A stretch of 64,000 nt of DNA from JABDMH01 sp965223165 (lineage in GTDB: Bacteria > Bacteroidota > Bacteroidia > Chitinophagales > Saprospiraceae). The stretch spans positions 1-64,000 of the forward strand of contig CBDCVQ010000017.1 of NCBI GenBank assembly GCA_965223165.1, read 5' to 3'. Under the pieces are notes generated by a model. That model was not told the origin of the DNA. It was given only the letters and a program-made list of their open reading frames with translations, and did not search any database. The position numbers and the translations under genes were made by a program. Numbering within the stretch: the stretch's first letter is position 1; every line of letters starts with the position of its first letter. Below, piece after piece: positions 17,442 through 26,671 of the stretch.

Positions 17442-20149
17442 AGTAATTCGAAATTGAAGGTGAGGGAAGGAAACGCACTGCCGAGGACGGACAAGCGGCG
17501 GATCTTCGGCAGCCCCAAGGACTCCTGTTCGAGAAAGACGGAGAAGGCATTGCGACGGCCGTAAAGATTATAAATGGAGAATGTCCAGCTTGTTTTAAAT
17601 TTTTTGCTCTTTCTAAATCCCTGGCCCAGCGTGTAGGACACGTCTAGGCGGTGATAATCCGGAATGCGAAAGGCATTTCGATCCGAATAATTTAGCGCCA
17701 CAATTTTCTGCTCCAGAAAATGTCGGTCTAGGGGGATGGTGATCGGGCGCCCCGAGCTATAATTAAAATTGACAGAAATTTGGCTTCGTTTGTTGATGTG
17801 GATATTGGTGACCAGCGATAAGTCGTGCGGCTTATCAAAACTGGCGGGATAATATTGGCCCTGATTTATGCCTTCGATTTTTCGCTCGGTGCGAGCGTAC
17901 GTATAGTTGAGCCAGCCGCTGACATTGCCCACCTGTCGCTTGATGGCGAGCTCGATCCCCATAGCCCGTCCCGTGCCCTGTAGCAGTTCTGTCTCAAGAT
18001 GATCGTTGGCGATCAGATCCGCAAAATCCCGATAATCAAAAAGTCGATCAATATGACGGTAAAATACCTCTAGGGAGGTAATCCAAATATTCTCGTCAAA
18101 ATTTTGAAAATAGCCCAGCGTGAAATTGTGAGACAGGTTTGGAGGAATGTATTGGTTGCTCAACTGCCAGAGATTCGTGGGCGTTGGGGTCTCGTTGTTG
18201 GAGATTTGATTTAAATATTGCGAAGTGCGTGAATATCCTGCCTTGGCCGACCGCTCTTCGTCAAATCGATATCTGGCCGATATGCGGGGCTCTAGGTTTT
18301 GCGTGGAGAAAATTACATCCTTGTCGATCGTCACTCGCTCCAGAATTCCATTGACGGTCGGGTTTTCTTCGTCTGTATAAAGGTACATGTCGCGGGGTCC
18401 AAAGTACCGATACATGGAGTAGCGCAGGCCGGCGTTGATCGACAATGCGGGTAATAGGGTCCATTCTGCGTCGGCGTAGATGGCAGACTCTAGTGCGTCC
18501 TCGGGTTCTATGACGACGGGTATCACTGTAGACAGTGGCCCGCGAGGCGAGAGCCGGCCGGGGTTTATCCGATAGTAGATGCCCGAGATTCCCACATCGG
18601 CATGGAAGTCGAGCGCATTGTAGCTGATATTTTCTTTGATTTTGACATACTCGTTGGAGATGCTGAGGACAGATCCATCGGTGCCCTTCAGATCAAGTTG
18701 ATCACTTTCGTATCTGCTCCAGATAGCGCTGAGGGTCGACAGCATCTTTTGCCCAAAAACTTTACGATAACCCATTTGAGCCATCGCCGTGTTGTAATCG
18801 AAACCAAATTCGTTTGCGTAGGTAAATTTATCTTTGGAGTAGTACGCTGACAGAGAGAGGTTGTTGTTGTCGTTAAAGCGGTGACTGAGTCGGAGGTTGG
18901 CATCATAAAAGAGGACAGAGCTCTCTCGAATCTCCGGATTTTTTATTTGACCAAGAATCCAGTCCGAATAGGTGCTGCGGAGAGCAAATAGCGCAGACGT
19001 TTTTTCCTTGGCGATAGGGCCTTCCACAACCAGCCGAGATGATACCGGTCCGAGGCCGCCCTTCAGCCGCAGTTTTTCAAAGTTGCCATTGCGCACGTTG
19101 AGATCGAGCACGGATGCTACTCTGCCCCCGTACTTGGCGGGCACATTTCCCTTGAACAACAGGGCATCACTCAAGATGTCTGAATTGAAAGCACTGAAGA
19201 AACCAAGGGCGTGACTGGGATTAAACAGGATGCCTTCATCGATCATGATCAGGTTCTGATCTACATTGCCGCCTCGCACGTTAAACCCGCCGCTGCCCTC
19301 ACCGATGGAGCTGACACCAGGCTGTAGCAACAGGCTCTTTATAATATCCACCTCGCCCAAAAAACTGGGCAATTTTTCAATTTCCTTGGTACTGACACGA
19401 GTGACGCCCACCTGCACCGACCGGATATTTTCGTCCCTTGTTTTTGCTTCGACTACCACCTCATCCAGTAGGACGGTAGAGGTCTCCATCGATATCTCTA
19501 TGCTACCGCTGCTGATCACCTTGATGGGCAGCTCACGGTTTTGGTAGCCGATATACTGCACGGCCAGTGTATAGGATCCGGGGGCTAGGCCCAGGCGAAA
19601 ATGGCCCTGATCATCCGAGGCCGTACCATCTTGCGTCTCCAAAATCAGGATGGTAGCACCAATGATCGGCTCCTCTTTTTCTAGATCCATGACCGTCCCA
19701 TCAATCACGGTCTCGCCGGTACGCTGCACATCATCTACGCTGCCGATGGTTACGACGCCTGAATCTTCTTCGTCTGATACATCGAGGCTTTCCTGGAGGG
19801 CCTGATAGTATGCCGCACTGAGTTGTTCGCCCAGTGCCTCGCGAGGAGCGACGACCACAAGATGGTCTCGATAATAGAGGTGCCCCAGCGGGGTGCTACC
19901 CAACACCTGATCCAATACCTCATCAAGCGCAGTCTCAGAAAACTGCAGATCTGGCAGGATCAGCGTAAGGTCCGCGTCAAAGGCATAAATCTGAAATGGA
20001 CCTTGATCCTCGAGGGTAGCTAGCACCTGGCCCAACGATTGGCCGGAAAATGCCGCCGTGATGGGGGTGGCAGGCAGTCCAGATGGCTGCGCCCAGACAA
20101 AATGGGATAGGAAGGTCAGAAGTAGGGGTAGTAGGACTGCTCTGTTCAT
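17438..20149 (-). CDS. STN-domain TonB-dependent receptor, copy 1
   Basis: A 903-residue receptor when started at the ATG at 20149 (MNRAVLLPLLLTFLSHFVWA, a clear signal peptide); the longer frame from 20239 adds 30 non-signal residues. Layout as in the second copy: STN domain (about 25-105), linker with GVVTIGSVDD, carboxypeptidase-regulatory-like fold (TVIDGTVMDLEKEEPIIGAT), plug (SLLLQPGVSSIGEGSGGFNV region) and barrel ending FELL. The plug and barrel are close to those of the copy at 11944-14655; the STN region is more diverged. It is the first gene of module 1, 181 bp downstream of the isomerase gene, so it may have its own promoter. No sigma/anti-sigma genes adjoin it. Confidence 0.92.
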   Translation of the reverse strand: MNRAVLLPLLLTFLSHFVWAQPSGLPATPITAAFSGQSLGQVLATLEDQGPFQIYAFDADLTLILPDLQFSETALDEVLDQVLGSTPLGHLYYRDHLVVVAPREALGEQLSAAYYQALQESLDVSDEEDSGVVTIGSVDDVQRTGETVIDGTVMDLEKEEPIIGATILILETQDGTASDDQGHFRLGLAPGSYTLAVQYIGYQNRELPIKVISSGSIEISMETSTVLLDEVVVEAKTRDENIRSVQVGVTRVSTKEIEKLPSFLGEVDIIKSLLLQPGVSSIGEGSGGFNVRGGNVDQNLIMIDEGILFNPSHALGFFSAFNSDILSDALLFKGNVPAKYGGRVASVLDLNVRNGNFEKLRLKGGLGPVSSRLVVEGPIAKEKTSALFALRSTYSDWILGQIKNPEIRESSVLFYDANLRLSHRFNDNNNLSLSAYYSKDKFTYANEFGFDYNTAMAQMGYRKVFGQKMLSTLSAIWSRYESDQLDLKGTDGSVLSISNEYVKIKENISYNALDFHADVGISGIYYRINPGRLSPRGPLSTVIPVVIEPEDALESAIYADAEWTLLPALSINAGLRYSMYRYFGPRDMYLYTDEENPTVNGILERVTIDKDVIFSTQNLEPRISARYRFDEERSAKAGYSRTSQYLNQISNNETPTPTNLWQLSNQYIPPNLSHNFTLGYFQNFDENIWITSLEVFYRHIDRLFDYRDFADLIANDHLETELLQGTGRAMGIELAIKRQVGNVSGWLNYTYARTERKIEGINQGQYYPASFDKPHDLSLVTNIHINKRSQISVNFNYSSGRPITIPLDRHFLEQKIVALNYSDRNAFRIPDYHRLDVSYTLGQGFRKSKKFKTSWTFSIYNLYGRRNAFSVFLEQESLGLPKIRRLSVLGSAFPSLTFNFELL

Positions 20150-20330
20150 GCTGCTATACTCAAACGTTGGCCTGGTCATCGACCTGGGGCAAGTGGAAGC
20201 AGAAGCCGATGGTGTCACTATAACGTTTGGGCTAGGCAAAATGTCGAGCTATGCAGTGTTTTCATAGTTACAGGGTGATCCTTCTTTTGTCCCTAGACCA
20301 GGCCGGGACGTCATGTACCTCTTTGCTGCT

Positions 20331-21284
20331 CTACAGGAGCGTATAGTAAAAGTGCTCTCTCAATAGCTCCAGGCTCTTGGGCACCGCCGTGAGCGGATCC
20401 TCCTTACCCTCAAACTCTAGCGAAATAAAGCCCTTGTATCCCACTTGGCGCATGATCGATCCGATTCTGGCATAGTCGATGTCCAGGGTATACCACTTGC
20501 CTCCTCCAAAATAAGTCTTGGCCTGGACGAGCACGGTGTCGGGTGCCATGTCCTCAAACTGAGTGTATTGATCTTCCAGGAAATTGCCGGTGTCTGCCGT
20601 CATCTTGAGCCAAGGGGAGTCAATGGCCTCCACGATACGTCGGACGCCGGCAGCTGTCCTTCCTAACCCCCAGTGATTTTCCAGTCCCATCACCACACCG
20701 CACTTCTCCGCGGTGGGGAGACAGGCAGTGATGGCGTCGATCACCCATTTAAAGCCATCGTCATCGGTGTAGCCGGGCAGCGTGGGTTCGATGCCTTTGT
20801 TTGCCATCAGCGTGTCAAAGTTTTTGGACGTACCCCAGCGGCCGGTATTAAGGCGCATGGTGGGGATGCCGAGGGCATAGGCCAGCTCGAGTTGATGAAT
20901 GGTCTTGTCGATATTTTCCTGTCTTTTGGTCGGCTCCGGGCTGACGTACCCCTGGTGGGTGGAAAAGCCATAGATGTCCAATCCGGCGTGCAGCGCCTGG
21001 CGCTTCAGGTTCTGCAGATGCGCGTGCTCCTCGGACACCATCTGGACCAGCAGAAACTCAATGCCGTCGAAACCCATACGGGCCGCTTGATCTATGCAGT
21101 AGGACATGCTGTAGTCCTCCTTGGGGCCATTAAATTGCCAAAAGGAGTAGCTGGAGACGCCGATGGGATTGCGGCGCACGTTTTCTGCCAAGGGTGCGTC
21201 CACGACTGCTGGAACCGCCCCGCTGCCTAAGGCCGCGGCGGCGGGCACCCAACCACCCATTTTTACGAAGGATCTTCTGTGCAT
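20331..21284 (-). CDS. Xylose-isomerase-like TIM-barrel protein (sugar phosphate isomerase/epimerase family)
   Basis: A 317-residue protein with an N-terminal leader containing MHRRSFVKMG and an Ala-rich hydrophobic stretch, resembling a Tat-type signal. The TIM-barrel features are NPIGVSSYSFWQFNG at the first strand, MGFDGIEFL, GVVMGLENHWG (metal-ligand Glu on the central strand), WLKMTADTGNF and GYKGFISLEFEGKED at the C-terminal side. The family binds a divalent metal and isomerises or epimerises sugars; substrates vary. The start lies 36 bp downstream of the ChbG-like deacetylase gene on the same strand, so the two probably form an operon for a deacetylated sugar. Exact reaction unknown. 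Confidence 0.82.
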   Translation of the reverse strand: MHRRSFVKMGGWVPAAAALGSGAVPAVVDAPLAENVRRNPIGVSSYSFWQFNGPKEDYSMSYCIDQAARMGFDGIEFLLVQMVSEEHAHLQNLKRQALHAGLDIYGFSTHQGYVSPEPTKRQENIDKTIHQLELAYALGIPTMRLNTGRWGTSKNFDTLMANKGIEPTLPGYTDDDGFKWVIDAITACLPTAEKCGVVMGLENHWGLGRTAAGVRRIVEAIDSPWLKMTADTGNFLEDQYTQFEDMAPDTVLVQAKTYFGGGKWYTLDIDYARIGSIMRQVGYKGFISLEFEGKEDPLTAVPKSLELLREHFYYTLL

Positions 21285-21320
21285 AATTTTCTCTTAAGTC
21301 TGTTTTGGTCTGAATTGTAG

Positions 21321-22265
21321 TCATTCGCGGAGCAGCCTTCCCAAATCGCGCCAGGTGACCAGCTGAATATTCTCCTCCCGGATGATCTCGCGGCAGGTTT
21401 CGCTGGCAAAAAAATCGTAGTCGGCCTGCCGCCAGGCGGCACCCCAGTCGGGATGGTCGACCGTGATTGCTTGCATCTCTTCGTTGTCGTAGGCCGCATG
21501 AATGATGATGATGTTTAGGCCGGCTTCCAGGGACCTCAACGACCGCTCATAGAATTGATCCATGCCTGCTGCGTAGTCATCCGGTCCCGGAGAGAAAGTG
21601 GCATCCACGCGGATATCGCGCTCGGTCATCATGGGCTCTAATCGATCCGGATCCAGTGCCAGAATTCCCTTATCCACATAGGTGGGCAAACCAAATTCTC
21701 GGCCCAACTTCAGGTAGATCTCAAAGATGTCCGGATTTGTAAAAAACAAGCAACCCATGTGACTGTCCAGATGCGTGGGCGCTAGACCTAAGGCGATTGC
21801 TTTGGTGATCTGAGCACGTAGCTCGGTTTCGACCTCCTTCAAGTTGGCCTGCTCGGCAAATTGGGCGCAGTCGGCATGAAAATAGCCATAGTCGTCCACG
21901 AGCGAGGACACCTGATTGTAGGGTGCCGCAGGCCCCCATTTGTAGTTCTTCCATTCGCAAGTGACCGTGAGGTGCAGACCTAGATCGTGTTGACCGGCAT
22001 TTCTCTTGGCGTAGTCCACGACCTCCATCAGCCAAGGGCAGGGCACCATCACGCTGGCGGAGTTGACGCATCCATGGTCCATCGCATCAAAGGAGGCCAT
22101 ATTCTCCGCATGCGCGCTGGCCAAATCGTCTGCATGAATGATAAGCAGCTTCGTGTCCCTGTCGTAGCCTAGGCGCTCGGCGATGGTCAGCTTGTTTTGC
22201 GCTTGTGTAGAGAGCGAGGGTGCGAACAAAAAGAAGAGCCCGCTCAGGAAGACCCGTAGTGGCAT
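21321..22265 (-). CDS. ChbG/HpnK (YdjC-like) carbohydrate deacetylase
   Basis: A 314-residue exported protein with a signal peptide ending near LSTQAQN. The metal site typical of the YdjC family is visible: LLIIHADDLASAHAEN supplies the Asp pair, and PTHLDSHMGCLF supplies the later His residues. HDLGLHLTVTCEW is a further family segment. Characterised members (ChbG) remove N-acetyl groups from chitooligosaccharides. Secretion out of the cytoplasm and pairing with a TIM-barrel isomerase suggest periplasmic processing of an amino-sugar-containing glycan. The substrate is not known. Confidence 0.82.
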   Translation of the reverse strand: MPLRVFLSGLFFLFAPSLSTQAQNKLTIAERLGYDRDTKLLIIHADDLASAHAENMASFDAMDHGCVNSASVMVPCPWLMEVVDYAKRNAGQHDLGLHLTVTCEWKNYKWGPAAPYNQVSSLVDDYGYFHADCAQFAEQANLKEVETELRAQITKAIALGLAPTHLDSHMGCLFFTNPDIFEIYLKLGREFGLPTYVDKGILALDPDRLEPMMTERDIRVDATFSPGPDDYAAGMDQFYERSLRSLEAGLNIIIIHAAYDNEEMQAITVDHPDWGAAWRQADYDFFASETCREIIREENIQLVTWRDLGRLLRE

Positions 22266-22539
22266 CGTAGATTGAATTTGGGTTAAGTTACGGAGTTCGA
22301 ACGATATTTATCGCAGGCCGCCGTGCCGGCTCCTGACCAGCGGATGACCTCCGACCGCGCGATGGCTCGGTATGGGAAAGCACAGTTGAGCCAATCCACG
22401 TCGCTGAAATAAAAACTTCCACGAGACATTTTTGAATCCGTCCTGCGCATGCATCATGGATTACTTCGCTGCACTTCCGGCCAGGTACTTTGATGGCTTA
22501 GACTGCAGCTATTCAGTGCACCAAGTCAGGCAGCGTCGA

Positions 22540-22968
22540 CTATTGATCAGAGCGAAGATTCTCCCCTTCCGGGGACCCCAGTGCAATCCGAAGCACAAAG
22601 ATGGTCAAGACCAGCGATAGCAGGGCCAGAAACCAGTGCCCCTGACCGGAACGAACGGCGGTCAGCACCGTGATGACTGAGTAGGATCCAAAGATTAACC
22701 ATACCAGTCGATCCACCATGCGACGGTCCTCCCTACTGTACAAATACTCCGTCTTGAGCGCCAGCACCGGAGCGGACAACAAGAGGATAGCCAGAATGAC
22801 GGATTCCATTTCGATGCCAGGCGATCGCGCCAAGTAGGGGAGCAGTGATCCCTCGGGTGAGCTCGCATTCATGAGTATCAATAGCTCCAATACAAACAGC
22901 AAGGGCAACAGAAACAGCATGAGGATGGCGGCCCACTCCAGATCAATTCGGTAGACAAAACTTCGCAT
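22540..22968 (-). CDS. Small integral membrane protein, unknown
   Basis: A 142-residue protein with four predicted hydrophobic segments: about 12-34 (AAILMLFLLPLLFVLELLIL), 55-70, 86-104 and 112-130. Charged loops between them (EYLYSREDRRMVDRLVW) suggest a four-helix inner-membrane protein. No family was recognised. It starts 9 bp after the S1/P1 nuclease stop and is probably co-transcribed. Composition and length are compatible with a real gene, but nothing indicates function. Confidence 0.55.
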   Translation of the reverse strand: MRSFVYRIDLEWAAILMLFLLPLLFVLELLILMNASSPEGSLLPYLARSPGIEMESVILAILLLSAPVLALKTEYLYSREDRRMVDRLVWLIFGSYSVITVLTAVRSGQGHWFLALLSLVLTIFVLRIALGSPEGENLRSDQ

Positions 22969-22977
22969 CGGAGGAGG

Positions 22978-23832
22978 TCAATTAAAAATCGCATTAAGAA
23001 CACCCGCCGCTCGTACTCCGCCAGCCAATAGCCGCTCTCGTATCACCGGGATAAAGTCATGTTGATATTGATAGGAAAACGAAGGCAGGCCGGTGTCTCT
23101 GTCTGTCGTGTCATACAGCGTGTTGTAGATATCCTCACGGGCCAGGACGGACTCCTCGGCCCACGCCGCGATTGGGTCCGCCTGCAAAGTGGCCATTTCT
23201 TCGTCCGACAGTTTATTAATGAATTTGGCAAATTCGGTGAAACTCAATTTTTCCTGATCGATCATTCCAGAATCCCAAACGGAGTGCAGATTGGTCTGGT
23301 CCTCAAAGAAGAGCACCGAGATCTTATTGCCGCCAAAGTCGTTGTTTTTGCCCACATGCATAGGTTGATGCACATCGCCGATGAAGTGAATGAGGAAAGC
23401 CAATGCGGTGGCCTGGGTGGAGTTCTTTAGTGGTGTCACCTCATTTTCCTCCATCAAGTCCTCAAACAATTGGGTCGCGATCGGATCACCCTCCAAGATG
23501 TCAATCATGAGTTCAATCGCCTCGATCACGTCATCTATTTTGTCATTTTCGGCATTTTCGGCGATCACATCTGCTACCGATGTGCCCGGATCGATGGTCG
23601 TGAAATGCCAGTTCTTGGCAAAGTCCCAATCTTTTTCCGAACGGATGAAATCGGGCCAAGTGGCGATTTCAGCCAAGTAATCCTTGCCGAGCAGGTCCTG
23701 CACGGCGGCCTTGGCCGCGGGAGTTAGGTTAAGGTCACATACCTGGGCGGTGATCCGATGCCCATTTTGGCCCCAGGCGAAGAGCGCAAGCGAGGCGGCG
23801 CTACCTATGAGGGTGAGGAGAGTTCTTTTCAT
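22978..23832 (-). CDS. S1/P1 nuclease family protein
   Basis: A 284-residue secreted zinc-dependent phosphodiesterase. Signal cleavage before Trp20 would expose WGQNGHR; in this family the mature N-terminal Trp is itself a zinc ligand. Other ligands are visible in ATWPDFIRSE, NWHFTTID and FLIHFIGDVHQPMHVG. These enzymes cut single-stranded nucleic acids or nucleotides outside the cell, often for phosphate or nucleoside scavenging. The gene is followed after 9 bp by a small membrane protein. The catalytic pattern looks intact. Confidence 0.88.
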   Translation of the reverse strand: MKRTLLTLIGSAASLALFAWGQNGHRITAQVCDLNLTPAAKAAVQDLLGKDYLAEIATWPDFIRSEKDWDFAKNWHFTTIDPGTSVADVIAENAENDKIDDVIEAIELMIDILEGDPIATQLFEDLMEENEVTPLKNSTQATALAFLIHFIGDVHQPMHVGKNNDFGGNKISVLFFEDQTNLHSVWDSGMIDQEKLSFTEFAKFINKLSDEEMATLQADPIAAWAEESVLAREDIYNTLYDTTDRDTGLPSFSYQYQHDFIPVIRERLLAGGVRAAGVLNAIFN

Positions 23833-24376
23833 TTGCCATGCATTAAGTGGTGATATATTAAAGTTACCCTATTTATGACTTTCAATCTTCCATTGATGTT
23901 AGGACTTGCATATCTACGATGATCGGGGGCGCTGTGTCGTCCGGAGCCCTGCCAGGTGGATCCAGGACTTCGTGCCAAAGCATCTTCGCTAGCCGATCGG
24001 ACAAACCAAGCGTCCATCTTGAATCGATTGTACTGGGATGTGGTGTGGACTGCGTCTAGCCAGATCTCCTCCGGCGACCGTGATGACCGAATGATCTTGG
24101 CATGATCCCCATGGTTAAACTCCGAGTGGAGGTCAAACATGTTTTACCGGTGGTTTTTTGACGTTAAAAAATGTTACTGCGGAGAAGAGTGCTAATAGAT
24201 GAACAGGTCCGTCCTCGTGAAGGCCCTGTTAGAGCAAAGTACTCATTTGCTATGACAGAATCAAATTTCCTTTCGGTCTGATTTGTCCCTCTGTGTAGAC
24301 TTTCATGCTGTGCCTGTCTGAGGTAGCATTACTGAGATGAACGGCCGTGGTAGGCGTCGTCAAATGACGGGTCGAT
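23833..24376. other. Intergenic region without a recognised gene
   Basis: Between the nuclease start and the glycosylasparaginase stop (both minus). A minus-strand open frame of 103 codons (to 24140) overlaps the nuclease start and has an unusual, Ser/Arg/His-rich product with no family features; I do not call it. The region should hold the nuclease promoter, but no convincing consensus was found. Confidence 0.5.
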
Positions 24377-25408
24377 CTACGTAAAATGGCTGTCTGCGTC
24401 GAAGATGACCCCCTGCCCGGATCCCGTAGACACCGTATAATTAAATCCGGGTTGGATCGAATAGGCACCGTAGTTGCCTTGACGATCAATCGCAATAAAT
24501 CCTACCTGAAACTTCTGGGCTTTGACAGCATCACGTCGGACAATCCGCTCCACCGCCTTCCGGCATGCCTCGTAGGGGGAGGATCCCGACCGCATAAACT
24601 CGACCACCAGCATGGAGCCACTGACCCGTATCACCTCCTCGCCCTGACCGGACGAAGTGGCGGCGCCTACTTCATTGTCGACGAACAGACCGGCACCAAT
24701 AATGGGCGAGTCGCCCACGCGCCCCCGCATCTTAAACGCCATGCCGCTCGTCGTACACATACCCGATAGGTCATTGTTCTTGTCCAGTGCGATCGTACCC
24801 ATGGTGTCGTGATTGAAGCTACCATCTTCCAGACGATAGGGAGAAAATGGCCCGTGTCCATCCTTGCGTTTCTGTGTGCGTTCGATGTTGATCACCGGTT
24901 CGTACTTGGCCCTGCGGAGCCACTTGCGGTATGCTTTCTTGGCCGTTGGCGACAATTCGGCAGGCTCCAACTCAAATCCTTGCTCGAGGGCAAATTGCTG
25001 GGCACCTTTTCCCACAAGAAGCACGTGGGGAGTGTCTTCCATGACTTTTCGGGCTACGGAGATGGGATGCTTGATGCCTTCTAAGAAGGCGACGCCACCA
25101 CAATTGGATTGCTCGTCCATGATGCATGCGTCCAAGGTGACGAAGCCATCACGGTCCGGGTTGGCACCCAGACCCACACAGCAGACCACTTCATTCTCTA
25201 TCGCGATACCGGCCTGCTCCACCGCATCGATCGCTTTGCCTCCCCTAACCAATACCGGCCAGGCCGCCCGATTAGCTATCCGACCACTGTCCCAGGTGGA
25301 GACGACGATAGGCTTGCTATTCAGCCTGGGCCTCGACCAGCCCAGTGCGGGTAGGGCGATGGCAGAACGACCTAGAAATCGGCGACGCGATAGTTTCGAG
25401 ACTTTCAT
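24377..25408 (-). CDS. N4-(beta-N-acetylglucosaminyl)-L-asparaginase (glycosylasparaginase), Ntn-hydrolase
   Basis: A 343-residue precursor with a Tat-like leader (SRRRFLGRSAIALPALG). The autocatalytic cleavage site of this Ntn-hydrolase family is visible as HDTMGTIALD, with Thr202 as the new N-terminal nucleophile. VVSTWDSGRIANRAAW and GGKAIDAVEQAG mark the alpha subunit, and RVGDSPIIGAGLFVDN and GATSSGQGEEVIR the substrate-binding part of the beta subunit. The enzyme cleaves the GlcNAc-Asn bond of N-glycosylated peptides. The downstream DUF1080 gene lies 52 bp away on the same strand. With the deacetylase and isomerase upstream this suggests glycoprotein or peptidoglycan-like glycan breakdown. 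Confidence 0.9.
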   Translation of the reverse strand: MKVSKLSRRRFLGRSAIALPALGWSRPRLNSKPIVVSTWDSGRIANRAAWPVLVRGGKAIDAVEQAGIAIENEVVCCVGLGANPDRDGFVTLDACIMDEQSNCGGVAFLEGIKHPISVARKVMEDTPHVLLVGKGAQQFALEQGFELEPAELSPTAKKAYRKWLRRAKYEPVINIERTQKRKDGHGPFSPYRLEDGSFNHDTMGTIALDKNNDLSGMCTTSGMAFKMRGRVGDSPIIGAGLFVDNEVGAATSSGQGEEVIRVSGSMLVVEFMRSGSSPYEACRKAVERIVRRDAVKAQKFQVGFIAIDRQGNYGAYSIQPGFNYTVSTGSGQGVIFDADSHFT

Positions 25409-25460
25409 TCTATTTCCGTTTATGGTATTTGCACTTACTGCGTCCGCAGCAGCTCTGAAA

Positions 25461-26462
25461 TCAGTCGATGATCGGTGTCAGGACAATGTTCTTATACTGT
25501 ACTTCACCATGGTCGCCTTGTAGGTAGATCGGGCCGGGCGAGAATTCATCAGCCGTCAGTGCACCTCCGGTAACACCCTTGATGGGTTGATTGTCTATGA
25601 TCTTGCTACCGTTCAGTTCGACTGTGAGGTGACGGTCACAGAGCACAATATCAAAATGTTGCCATTCGCCGGGTTTCTTCTCTGCACTCACGGCTGGCGT
25701 GATGCGGCTGTACAAAGCACCCATGTGATGGCTGTCGCGCTCTTTGCCATAACTGTCATAGACCTGAATTTCATAAATGCCACGAAGGTAGATGCCGCTG
25801 TTATTACCTTCCGGTACATTGACATCCAGGCTCAGCTTAAAGTCTTCAAATGTCTGCACTGTGCGCAGGTTGCCATAGTGAATGTGATGACTGGGGTCCC
25901 GCTGCTCGGGGTGATTGGATAGGACGCCGTCCTTTACACTCCAACCATTGGCCCGGTCATTGCGTACCAGTGTCCATCCGCTCAGATCGTCTGGGGCTAG
26001 CAGGTGGATCGGAGCACCATACGTGATCTCGCTCAGATTGGGGGCATCGGGAAGATCCGGGATGCGATTGCCGTGGAAAAGTGTGGTCTTGGCCCCATGA
26101 CCATTCCAGTGGGGCTCCACATACTTGCCGATCAGTCGGTCTCCACTGACCTCCGCAATCAGCCAGGTGGTGATCTTATGCTTGCGACCATGCCTTCGCT
26201 CATGCTCCCGGCTTGATATACGGCTGACGACCAGTTTGCCACCGTCCACATGGACGTGGCTTACGGGTACCACAGATCCACCTATCCAGAGGATGTCTGC
26301 GTCGAGATAGTCATTTTCCCTCCAAACCTCGAGCCAACCGGCGCCACGAGGTAGATCGAGTGCCCAGCGGCCCAAGAAGGGTTCAACCTGATCCTGTGCT
26401 TGAGCCAGGTCCATAGGAGAGAAGCTTAGTAGTACGATGATGAGAAGCAGTAGTCTATGCAC
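25461..26462 (-). CDS. DUF1080 (3-keto-disaccharide hydrolase-type) domain protein
   Basis: A secreted protein of about 333 residues if started at the GTG at 26462 (VHRLLLLIIVLLSFSPMDLA, a good signal peptide); an upstream start at 26546 adds an unlikely leader. The first third (FLGRWALDLPRGAGWLEVW) is a small beta domain. The rest is a DUF1080 jelly-roll, with LSGWTLVRNDRANGWSVKDG, NSGIYLRGIYEIQVYDSYG, WQHFDIVLCDRHLTVELNG and GPIYLQGDHGEVQYKNI. Members of this family include hydrolases of 3-keto-glycosides and many proteins of unknown role. Its position behind the glycosylasparaginase supports glycan processing. Confidence 0.85.
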   Translation of the reverse strand: MHRLLLLIIVLLSFSPMDLAQAQDQVEPFLGRWALDLPRGAGWLEVWRENDYLDADILWIGGSVVPVSHVHVDGGKLVVSRISSREHERRHGRKHKITTWLIAEVSGDRLIGKYVEPHWNGHGAKTTLFHGNRIPDLPDAPNLSEITYGAPIHLLAPDDLSGWTLVRNDRANGWSVKDGVLSNHPEQRDPSHHIHYGNLRTVQTFEDFKLSLDVNVPEGNNSGIYLRGIYEIQVYDSYGKERDSHHMGALYSRITPAVSAEKKPGEWQHFDIVLCDRHLTVELNGSKIIDNQPIKGVTGGALTADEFSPGPIYLQGDHGEVQYKNIVLTPIID

Positions 26463-26671
26463 GAGTCCTATTTTTTTTGGATGAAGGCGACAAGATAAAA
26501 CATTGTGGCCCGGAGCCCAAAAAAGAAAGGCATGCGTCGGGGCCAAGCTTCCACTGGGAGGTGATGGATGGCGCTTGCAGTACGCTTTTGGGCCAATCCC
26601 TTAGAGATCTTCCCGGCGTTCTGTAGAGAATGTGATGGCAGGTTTTGGGGGTGGAATTTGGCAATCAGACC

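Noticed and set aside
23829..24140. Minus-strand protein of 103 residues
   Set aside because: It overlaps the nuclease start, and its composition is rich in Ser, Arg and His with no family pattern.
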